Below are positions 57,254 through 64,000 of a stretch of 64,000 bases of DNA, piece after piece. Within the stretch, counting starts at the first letter, position 1; the number at the start of each line of letters is the position of its first letter. Below the pieces are notes generated by a model, which worked only from the letters and a program-made list of their open reading frames with translations, was not told the DNA's origin and searched no databases. The translations under genes and the position numbers were made by a program. The stretch is from Archangium violaceum (GTDB taxonomy: Bacteria; Myxococcota; Myxococcia; Myxococcales; Myxococcaceae): NCBI RefSeq assembly GCF_016859125.1, contig NZ_CP069338.1, forward strand, positions 124,001 through 188,000, given 5' to 3'.

Positions 57254-59383
57254 TTGGGACGTCTGAAGCGCCGTCTACACCCGACGCATCTCTGGGATCT
57301 CTTCGTCACCTCCGACCCGGACCTGGGCCGACTGCGGATGGGCCTGCGCTCCATGCTGGGGGCGGGCCTGTCCGCCCTCGTCATCTCCCAGCTGGCCAGC
57401 CTGCTGGGCGAGCCACCCACCGTCACCATGGTGGGCACCATGATGGGGATGATGGGGTCCCAGATCGCAACGGACCCCAAGCCCCGGGAGCAGCGTCTCA
57501 CGACCCTGCTCCTGGCACTCCCGGCCATGGTCTCGATCGTCGTGGGAACGCTCGCCTCCCAAGTCCCCGTGCTCGGCGCGGCGGCCTTCGCGGTGACGAT
57601 CTTCATCGCCACCTACGTGCGCCGGTTCGGGCCCAGGGGGCTCGCGATGGGGATGATTGGCTTCTTCGCCTTCTTCAACGCGCTCTTCTTCCATGCGCAA
57701 CTGGCGCAGATACCGGCCCTCGTCGGCGCCATCGCTGTCGCCATCTGCATCGCCTATGCGGTGCGGTTCGTGCTCGTCCGCGACCGTCCCGACCTCGACC
57801 TGCGGCGCTTCGTCCGGTCGTTCCAGAAGACGGTCGCCCTCGTACTCTGGGAGCTCACGGACTTCCCCGAACAGCGACGGGTGACTCCCGCCATGCAGCG
57901 TCGGCTCCGCCGTGAAGCCGATCGCCTGAACGACGCGGCGCTCGCGGTGGAGGACCTGCTCACCCGCTGCCAGCCCGCCCTGCGACTGCGGATCTTCGAC
58001 CTCGAGCTCGCGGCCGACCGAGTGATCGCCGCCGTCCGCCAGGTGGTGGAGTCGGGTTCGCTGCCCCTCGAGGCGCGCAAGGAGCTCCGGCAGGCCCTGT
58101 TCGCCGCACACGCCTCCGTGCGCAATCGAGACCCGGTTGCGCGAAAGGTGATGCAGGAGCACCTCGCACACCTCCAGGAAACCGTGTCGGGCGCGCCCGA
58201 ATCCGGGCAGGGCCGTTCGGATGCCCGGCGCTTCGCCACCTCCATCACGGACCTGGTGGAGGCCGCCGCCAACCTCCCGGGCGAGCTCCCCCGGCTCGCA
58301 CCAGGACAGGCGACCGCGGTGAAGGCGGGCACGGGCCCCCAGGGGGCGCCCCCGAAGAACGGCCTCCATCCATCCACGCGCCAGGCGCTCCAGGTCACCG
58401 TGGCGTGCGTGCTCGCCATGGTGGTGGGCCACGCGGTGTCCTCCGAGCGCTGGTACTGGGCCGTCATCACCGCGTTCGTCACCTTCACGAGGACGCGGAC
58501 GCTCGGCGACACCCTGCTGCGTGGCTGGTCCCGGGTGCTCGGCACCTTCCTGGGAGTCATCGCCGGGTTGTTGCTCGCGGGAGTCGTCAGCGGACACCGC
58601 ACCGTCGAGCTCGTGAGCCTCTTCGTGTGCGTCTTCTTCGGCTTCTATCTGATACGGATTTCCTACGGGTGGATGGTCTTCTGGTTCACCACGATGTTGT
58701 CGGTCCTCTACAGCCTGCTCGGCCGGTTCTCCCCCGACCTCCTCGTCCTGCGCATCGAGGAGACGCTGATCGGCGCCGGGCTCGGCGTGCTCATCGCCAC
58801 CCTCCTCCTCCCGGAGCGGACGACGGTGCACATCCACGCGACCGCGAAGCAGGTCCTTTCCGCGGTGTGCGACTACCTCGAGGAAGCCGTGGTGAATCGC
58901 TCGCCGGAGTCGGACCCGGCCCGGTTGATCGACCTGGCGAGAACCCTCGATGCGAAGCTTCGTGAGCTGAGGACGGTGGCGCGTCCCCTCACCGGCTCCC
59001 TCGTACGGTTGGCACCCCGAACGGCGCGCACGGTGCACTCGGTCTCCGAGCTCGTCGTCTTCGTCCGGCACCTCGCTCTGGGCAAGGGCGTCCTGCAGGT
59101 ACACGACGAGGTCCACGAATTGATTCGCGAGGCGGCAGCCAGGCTCGCGAGCAATGCGCGCACGCTCGCGCGGACATTGGACCAGGATGAAAAGCCCACC
59201 CTCGAGCCCGCGGCCGCGCTGCTCGAAAAGGCCCGGAGAGCACTCGTCGGAGAGGAGACCGTGCGGCGCGGTCCGGCGAGCCCTCCCATCTTCCTTCATT
59301 GGCTCGCACGCGTGGACGACACGCTCAATGTCCTCGCCAAGGCCTCGAGTCCCCTGACCCGGAACCCACTCGCGTCGACATAG
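57254..59383 (+). CDS. FUSC-family inner-membrane protein
   Basis: The protein has 709 residues from a TTG at 57254 behind GGGAGG. It has two membrane blocks of about five to six helices each: residues 28-170 (AGLSALVISQLASLLG, GTMMGMMGSQIATD, LAMGMIGFFAFFNALFFHAQ) and 375-520 (LQVTVACVLAMVVGHAVSSE, GTFLGVIAGLLLAGVVSG). Long soluble helical regions at about 180-370 and 525-700 separate or follow them. This duplicated layout matches FUSC/YccS-type proteins related to AaeB aromatic-acid efflux pumps. The transported substrate is unknown. It follows the DapA-like gene by 64 nt. Confidence 0.87.
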   Translation: MGRLKRRLHPTHLWDLFVTSDPDLGRLRMGLRSMLGAGLSALVISQLASLLGEPPTVTMVGTMMGMMGSQIATDPKPREQRLTTLLLALPAMVSIVVGTLASQVPVLGAAAFAVTIFIATYVRRFGPRGLAMGMIGFFAFFNALFFHAQLAQIPALVGAIAVAICIAYAVRFVLVRDRPDLDLRRFVRSFQKTVALVLWELTDFPEQRRVTPAMQRRLRREADRLNDAALAVEDLLTRCQPALRLRIFDLELAADRVIAAVRQVVESGSLPLEARKELRQALFAAHASVRNRDPVARKVMQEHLAHLQETVSGAPESGQGRSDARRFATSITDLVEAAANLPGELPRLAPGQATAVKAGTGPQGAPPKNGLHPSTRQALQVTVACVLAMVVGHAVSSERWYWAVITAFVTFTRTRTLGDTLLRGWSRVLGTFLGVIAGLLLAGVVSGHRTVELVSLFVCVFFGFYLIRISYGWMVFWFTTMLSVLYSLLGRFSPDLLVLRIEETLIGAGLGVLIATLLLPERTTVHIHATAKQVLSAVCDYLEEAVVNRSPESDPARLIDLARTLDAKLRELRTVARPLTGSLVRLAPRTARTVHSVSELVVFVRHLALGKGVLQVHDEVHELIREAAARLASNARTLARTLDQDEKPTLEPAAALLEKARRALVGEETVRRGPASPPIFLHWLARVDDTLNVLAKASSPLTRNPLAST

Positions 59384-59590
59384 GTATTTCCTCTCACGTC
59401 ACGCGGTCTCCCCGCCCGCCACGCGTCTGTTTTGTTTTCGCCATATTCTTTGACATATCAATAATCCTTTCCGAGACATCGATAGCGTGTTAGTGACTGC
59501 CGCGCGGCGCGCATCCGCGCCGTTTGTCTCATCACCGTCTCATTCCAGACACGGCGTGGTGGGACTCTCGGCCTCAAGGAGATCAATGTC
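59384..59590. other. AT-richer promoter region of the GH71/99-like gene
   Basis: It contains the most AT-rich stretch noticed here (about 59428-59475) with TTTGACA at 59449-59455, a candidate -35 element. No convincing -10 follows at 16-18 bp, so the promoter call is weak. Confidence 0.35.
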
Positions 59591-61303
59591 ATGGAACATC
59601 GTCGTTTCCTTTCCGAAGGAGCGGGCGCGTTCGCCGCGCTCATGTTGACGGGATGTGGTCTAGCCTCGCCCGAAAGCCAGAGCATCACCCTTTCGGGGGA
59701 GAAGGAGCCCACCGCCACCCTCACCGCCCCCGTTTCCGTGAGCAAGACCTTCACGAAGAAGGTCTATGTCCACCTGATGCCCTGGTTCGAGACCAGGGAG
59801 TCCTCGGGCAACGGCACCTGGGGAGTCCACTGGACCATGAGCACCAAGAACCCCGACGTGGTCGACTCCACGGGCAAGCGGCAGATCGCCTCACATTATT
59901 ATCCGCTGATCGGTCCCTACGCGTCGGGCGACAAGGACGTGGTGGAGTACCAGTTGCTGCTCATGAAGTACGCGGGCGTGGATGGCGTGCTCATCGACTG
60001 GCCCGGCACCCTCGACTGCGTGGACTACCCCAAGAACAGGCAGAACGCCGAGGCCTTCATCAACAAGACCGCCGCGGTGGGTCTCGAGTTCGCCATCGTC
60101 TACGAGGACCACAACCTGACGCTGGCGCCCACGTACGGCTGCTCCGTTCCGGACAAACTCGCCGCGGCCCGTAACGACATGGCCTACCTGCGAGACAACT
60201 ACTTCTCGCGGAGCAACTACATCAAGGTCAACAACGCGCCCCTGCTCCTGGACTTCGGACCGCAGACCTTCAAGTCGCCGGACGACTGGAGCAACATCTT
60301 CTCGCCCCTCTCACCCAAGCCGACCTTCCTGACGCTCTGGTACCAGAGCGGTGATGCCGGGGCCAACGCCCAGGGCGAGTACCCGTGGATCTACTCGGAC
60401 TTCATCACCGGATTGCAAAACTTCTATGACAACCGTCCGCTGAACGTGAAGTTCGGCGTGGCCTACCCGGGCTTCAACACCTTCTACTCCGAGGGGGGCT
60501 GGGGCGGTCCAACGTGGGGCCTGCCCTACGATGGGACCGGCACCTTTGGCCAGACGTTGGACATGGCCAAGAACAGCGGCGTGAACTGGATCCAACTCGC
60601 CACCTGGAACGACTACGGCGAAGGCACGATGATCGAGCCGACGCGCGAGTTCGGCTATGGCTTCCTGACCACCCTGCAGCAGAAGCTCGGTGTGTCCTAC
60701 GGGCAGAGCCAGCTGGAACTCATCGCCAGGCTCCATGAGCAGCGCAAGCAGTACGCGGGCGACGCATCCAAGCAGGCCCAGCTCGACCAGGCCTTCAACT
60801 ACCTCGTGGCCCTGCAACCCGATCAGGCCGCGAACATCCTCAATGACACCCAGCCGCCGCCCACCTCTCCCACCGTCGTCAACGCCGGCTTCGAGTCCGG
60901 TATGACGGGCTGGAACACCTGGTCGCCCGATGGCACCGCCGGGGCCGCGCTCACCGAGACCTACAACGGGGGCCACCACAGCACCTACCACCTGACGCAC
61001 TACAGCCCGGGGGCCTTCGAGACGTGGACGTACCAGATGCTCAACAACATCCCCAACGGCAACTACCGGGTACGTGCCTGGGTCCGGAAGGGCGGCGACT
61101 TCCACTTCTCCCGGCTCCAGGCCAAGATTTGCGCCGAATGCACGCCGGCCGCCACCGAGCTCGGCACGTACGGCGACTGGACGCAGCTGGAGACGCCGAC
61201 CATCGCCGTGACCGCGGGCTACCTCGAGTTCGGCCTCCACACCAAGGCCACGAGCGGCAGCAGCTTCGTCCACCTGGACGACGTGCAGGTCATCCGTCAG
61301 TAG
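59591..61303 (+). CDS. GH71/99-like glycoside hydrolase lipoprotein with C-terminal carbohydrate-binding module
   Basis: The protein has 570 residues. The lipoprotein signal is MEHRRFLSEGAGAFAALMLTGC. Residues about 50-400 form a barrel of the GH71/GH99 group: VYVHLMPWFETRE, GTWGVHW, HYYPLIGPYASGDKDVVEYQ, YAGVDGVLIDWPG, VYEDHNL, and the active-site block ATWNDYGEGTMIEPTREFG, equivalent to the N-E-W-x-E-G-T-x-I-E-P motif of GH99. Residues about 430-570 (NAGFESGMTGWNTWSPDG ... FVHLDDVQVIR) are a CBM4-like beta-sandwich. It is likely a surface alpha-mannanase or alpha-glucanase for prey or plant polysaccharide (inference). Confidence 0.85.
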   Translation: MEHRRFLSEGAGAFAALMLTGCGLASPESQSITLSGEKEPTATLTAPVSVSKTFTKKVYVHLMPWFETRESSGNGTWGVHWTMSTKNPDVVDSTGKRQIASHYYPLIGPYASGDKDVVEYQLLLMKYAGVDGVLIDWPGTLDCVDYPKNRQNAEAFINKTAAVGLEFAIVYEDHNLTLAPTYGCSVPDKLAAARNDMAYLRDNYFSRSNYIKVNNAPLLLDFGPQTFKSPDDWSNIFSPLSPKPTFLTLWYQSGDAGANAQGEYPWIYSDFITGLQNFYDNRPLNVKFGVAYPGFNTFYSEGGWGGPTWGLPYDGTGTFGQTLDMAKNSGVNWIQLATWNDYGEGTMIEPTREFGYGFLTTLQQKLGVSYGQSQLELIARLHEQRKQYAGDASKQAQLDQAFNYLVALQPDQAANILNDTQPPPTSPTVVNAGFESGMTGWNTWSPDGTAGAALTETYNGGHHSTYHLTHYSPGAFETWTYQMLNNIPNGNYRVRAWVRKGGDFHFSRLQAKICAECTPAATELGTYGDWTQLETPTIAVTAGYLEFGLHTKATSGSSFVHLDDVQVIRQ

Positions 61304-61438
61304 CCGCGAGGCCCGCCGCAGTTGGGAAGCACCCGGGTGCGGGTCAAGTGCCCAGGTGCATCCCCTCGATGATGCGCTAATGATGCGCTCGCTCTGGAGG
61401 GAGGATTGCTCCGTCGGCTCCCGCGCACACCCCGCGGC

Positions 61439-62869
61439 TCACGACACGCTCCGGGGCGGCGAGGCCCCGAAGTCCAGCGTGTACTCACGTGCCACGCGGG
61501 AGAGCTTGCGCTCCAGACGCTCGATGCGGCGCCGCAATGCCTCGCCACTCTCGGCGGGTGAGGCGAGCCGCGCGTGGTGCAGGGCACGCGGGAGGTCCTT
61601 GAGATCGTGCTCGTACAGCTTGGCCAGCGAGAGGTGGAGGGGCGCGGCCTGGTCCGCCCGCGCCGACGCGAGCGCCCGCTGGAGGTTCGCCGCCGCCGTC
61701 TGGTCATCCCCCACCCGGCGTGACAGGCGGGAGGCCAGCGCGAGCGCCTCGACGCCCACCGCACCTCCGTCTCCCGCCGCGGCGGCCCGGGCGAAGGCGT
61801 GGGCCCGCTCATAGTCCCGCGCCCGGAGCGCCACGCTCGCGAAGCCCAGCAGGTCGCGTGCATCCTTCCCCTCGGCGCCGCTCGCCCGGAAGCGCCGCAC
61901 CAGCACGCCCAGCAGCGCCGCCAGCAACAGAAGATCGTTCGCGTTGTGCTCCAGCACCGGCGTCAGGGCCGAGCCATCCGCGCCCCGCAGGAAGCGGAAG
62001 TAGAGGTCCGGAATCAACGAGCCGTCCACGTCCCCCACCCGGTGGTAGCCGAGCACCTGCTCCTCCAGGTGCACCAGCCGCGTCCCGGAGCCGCGGTATT
62101 TGAAGACGCGGCGCGCGCAGTGCAGCAGGTCCAGGTGTGGCAGCTCGGCGGGAGGCGTCACGCGGTTGAGCACGAAGCGCGTTCGCAGCAGCGGCCAGTC
62201 GAAGCTCTTGCCGTTGAACGTCACCAGACAGGAGGACTCCGCCATGCGCTCGGCCAACACGCGCAGCATCGGCGCCTCCTCTCCCAGCTTGCGAAGGAAG
62301 AGTTGATGCACCCGCAGCGAGCGGCCCTCGAACCAGGCCAGGCCCACCAGGAAGGGCACCGTGCCCGTACCGCCCGCGAGCCCCGTCGTCTCCGTGTCCA
62401 GGAAGAGCATCCGCCGGAAGTCCACGCCCGCCAGCCCCGGCTGCAGCGCCAGGCTCGCCACCAGCGGTGACTCCACATCCAGCGCCTCCGCGAGCGGCGC
62501 GCTGCCGTGGTGGTGGTCCGGTGGCAGCACGCGCTCGGCGACATGGACGACGCCGTGCGGTGTGCTTCGGGGCTCCGCGGGCAGAGGACCCGGAGGCGGC
62601 GCCGCGGAGGTGCCCCGGCGACCCACCGCCGCGCCCCGACGCTCGGCCCAATCCCCGAGCATCCGGCGCAAGGCAACCACGCGCGGATCCGGCTCGTTCC
62701 GAGGCGCCTCGGAGGGAGGATCCTCCACCTGCGTGGGCGGGACTTCCACCGCCGGAGCGACGGACGCAGGTTCCACCTCCGGGGCCTGCGGAGCTGGAGA
62801 CGGTTTCGCCCCCGGCTTGCCGCCGGGACCCACGCCGCCGAGCCGAGCCAGCTTGCGTTTCAAGTCCAC
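61439..62869 (-). CDS. mrfB: YprB/MrfB-like 3'-5' exonuclease (RNase H fold)
   Basis: The protein has 476 residues; its ATG at 62869 lies 12 nt after the helicase stop. After a Pro-rich N-terminal 100 residues comes a DEDD exonuclease domain: MLFLDTETTGLAGG (D158, E160), VTFNGKSFDWPLLR (D224) and LEHNANDLLLLAAL (D312). The C-terminal 130 residues are TPR-like helices (ASVALRARDYERAHAFARAA). This is the layout of Bacillus YprB (MrfB), which works with the helicase YprA (MrfA) in mitomycin-lesion repair. The same gene pair and order are seen here. Confidence 0.85.
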   Translation of the reverse strand: MDLKRKLARLGGVGPGGKPGAKPSPAPQAPEVEPASVAPAVEVPPTQVEDPPSEAPRNEPDPRVVALRRMLGDWAERRGAAVGRRGTSAAPPPGPLPAEPRSTPHGVVHVAERVLPPDHHHGSAPLAEALDVESPLVASLALQPGLAGVDFRRMLFLDTETTGLAGGTGTVPFLVGLAWFEGRSLRVHQLFLRKLGEEAPMLRVLAERMAESSCLVTFNGKSFDWPLLRTRFVLNRVTPPAELPHLDLLHCARRVFKYRGSGTRLVHLEEQVLGYHRVGDVDGSLIPDLYFRFLRGADGSALTPVLEHNANDLLLLAALLGVLVRRFRASGAEGKDARDLLGFASVALRARDYERAHAFARAAAAGDGGAVGVEALALASRLSRRVGDDQTAAANLQRALASARADQAAPLHLSLAKLYEHDLKDLPRALHHARLASPAESGEALRRRIERLERKLSRVAREYTLDFGASPPRSVS

Positions 62870-62881
62870 GGCGCACCTCGC

Positions 62882-64000
62882 CTACTGCAGGGCCACGACA
62901 CCCAGGGCCGAGAGAATCTCCAACCCGAGCCGCTTGCGCGGGTGGGTGTCCACCGGCGCGCTGCCGGGCATGACGCCCGCGGCGGGGCCGATGCACGCGG
63001 GGCACCCATCCTCGCAGCCGCACGACTCCAGCAGCCGCCGCGCGCGCCGCAACAACTCCTCTCGCTGGTCGAACAGACGCGCGGCCAGCCCCACCCCTCC
63101 CGGAATGTTGTCGTAGAGGAAGATGGTCGGATCGAAACCCACGCCTCCGTCCTTGCGCGGCGGACCGTCCGCGTCGTCCTTGCTCCCGAGCGTCTTGCCA
63201 ATATCCCTCGGGTCGATCATCAGCCCCACGCAGGCCACCGTCCGCAGCGCGCTGGCTATTCCCCGGAGCGCATCGATGACGGCGGGCCGCGGCGCGCCCA
63301 TGGAGCGCACCACGCTCTCCGGCACGGTGAGCCAGAGCGAGGTGGTGTGCATCTGCATCTCCGGCAGGTTCACGTCCCCGTAGCCCACGTTCTCGTGGGT
63401 GTGGAACTTGATCTTCTTGTAGCCCACCACCTTCTCGATGACGCTCACCTCGCCCATGCCCGCCTGCAGGTCCGGCCCGAGCGCGGCGCCCTGGTCCTCC
63501 TGGATGACGTTCACCCGCACGTACGTCATCGCGTCGGTGAAGTAGTCCGGCGCCACCTTGCGCACGTAGGCCTTGTGGTTCTCGTAGTCGAAGCGCTCGA
63601 CCTGGTACTGCTCGGCCTCGTGCTGGTAGATGGCCTGCTCGTGCAACATCGTGTGCGCCGAGCGGAAGTCCATCTCCGCCAGTGTGCGATCCGTGCCCAG
63701 CTCGATGATGACCACGTTGTCCCAGCCCACGCTGCGCAGCGAGACGTGGTTGGCCGGGTACGCGTCCGCGGACCAGTGGAACATCCGCTTGCCCTGGGGG
63801 CCCGGCGTGGGGTGCACCACCTCGTGCTGCGCGAGATAGCCGAGCGCGTCCGTGGTGGACTCGGCCGGCACGTCCCCGAAGGTGTCCCCCTCCTCGAAGG
63901 GCAGCTCGAAGGCCGCGCACTTGAGATGTTGGACGAGGATCTCCACGTTGTCCGGATCGATGCGCGCGTGCTCCACCGGAGCGCCCGTGAGGGACTTCGG
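62882..64000 (-). CDS. mrfA: DEAD/DEAH helicase YprA/MrfA-like, C-terminal part with DUF1998 (5' end off window)
   Basis: The visible 372 codons are the C-terminal third and are open to the right edge. Seen: EHARIDPDNVEILVQHLKCAAFELPF, a region matching YprA after the helicase core, and the DUF1998 (MZB) domain. In that domain TSLWLTVPESVV, YDNIPGGVGLAARLFDQ and the four-cysteine cluster CGCEDGCPACIG (Cys-x-Cys-x3-Cys-x2-Cys) bind metal. The helicase motor domains lie outside the window. With the exonuclease gene 12 nt downstream, this forms an MrfAB-type DNA-repair pair. Confidence 0.85.
   Translation of the reverse strand, partial: PKSLTGAPVEHARIDPDNVEILVQHLKCAAFELPFEEGDTFGDVPAESTTDALGYLAQHEVVHPTPGPQGKRMFHWSADAYPANHVSLRSVGWDNVVIIELGTDRTLAEMDFRSAHTMLHEQAIYQHEAEQYQVERFDYENHKAYVRKVAPDYFTDAMTYVRVNVIQEDQGAALGPDLQAGMGEVSVIEKVVGYKKIKFHTHENVGYGDVNLPEMQMHTTSLWLTVPESVVRSMGAPRPAVIDALRGIASALRTVACVGLMIDPRDIGKTLGSKDDADGPPRKDGGVGFDPTIFLYDNIPGGVGLAARLFDQREELLRRARRLLESCGCEDGCPACIGPAAGVMPGSAPVDTHPRKRLGLEILSALGVVALQ

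Overview
The window is about 64 kb of very GC-rich chromosomal DNA with strong third-position G/C bias, many lipoproteins, stacked PAS-domain histidine kinases, a sigma-54 enhancer-binding protein and large secreted peptidases. This points to a myxobacterium, probably of the Archangium/Cystobacter group (inference from gene content, no database check). No rRNA, tRNA, CRISPR array, phage or replication origin was seen. Both edges cut genes.

Layout. 1-5 kb: an R3H/AAA ATPase cut by the edge, a small conserved-type protein, an alpha/beta hydrolase coupled to a small ORF carrying a perfect 27-bp palindrome, a JmjC-like cupin oxygenase behind a 20-bp palindrome, and a glycine-rich lipoprotein. 5.5-12.1 kb: an SDR, then a cyanophycin-degradation operon: a synthetase-like protein that has lost both ligase cores (8539-9708), isoaspartyl dipeptidase and cyanophycinase. 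A second cyanophycinase-like gene with an abnormal N-terminus lies nearby, as does a fragment of an AlkB-like gene. 12.2-23.2 kb: an esterase, a UDP-sugar pyrophosphorylase, and a divergent galactose/galactofuranose operon (GH2, galK, glycosyltransferase, glf, GH1-RmlD fusion, galE). 23.3-29.3 kb: an M24-fold protein that seems to lack metal ligands, a RecF/OLD-type ATPase, a lytic transglycosylase and a GNAT.

29.3-38.6 kb: a DUF3014 protein, a GAF sigma-54 activator divergent from ahpC-ahpD with a textbook -24/-12 promoter and an upstream palindrome, then dps, a small lipoprotein, prolyl oligopeptidase and an M13 peptidase. 38.8-45.4 kb: DoxX-chrA, a GST, a lipoprotein, and a compact PHA-type locus (phasin-like, TetR, PhaC-like, hydrolase). 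45.4-48.5 kb: lower-GC lipoprotein genes. One is split by an ISAs1-type insertion sequence flanked by a 12-bp target duplication, and its signal-peptide start survives on the far side of the element. 48.5-52.6 kb: a three-gene two-component cluster. 52.9-61.3 kb: an aminotransferase, a MocR regulator divergent from a cupin/DapA-like pair, a FUSC membrane protein and a GH71/99-like lipoprotein. 61.4-64 kb: a YprB/MrfB-type exonuclease and the C-terminus of its YprA/MrfA-type helicase partner.

Themes: oxidative stress (ahpCD, dps, GST), storage polymers (cyanophycin breakdown, PHA), cell-envelope galactofuranose, and DNA repair (MrfAB-like pair, dead AlkB). The strongest leads are the gutted cyanophycin synthetase, the sigma-54-controlled peroxide operon, the reconstructed IS-split lipoprotein gene, and a shared palindromic operator-like motif in front of two unrelated genes.
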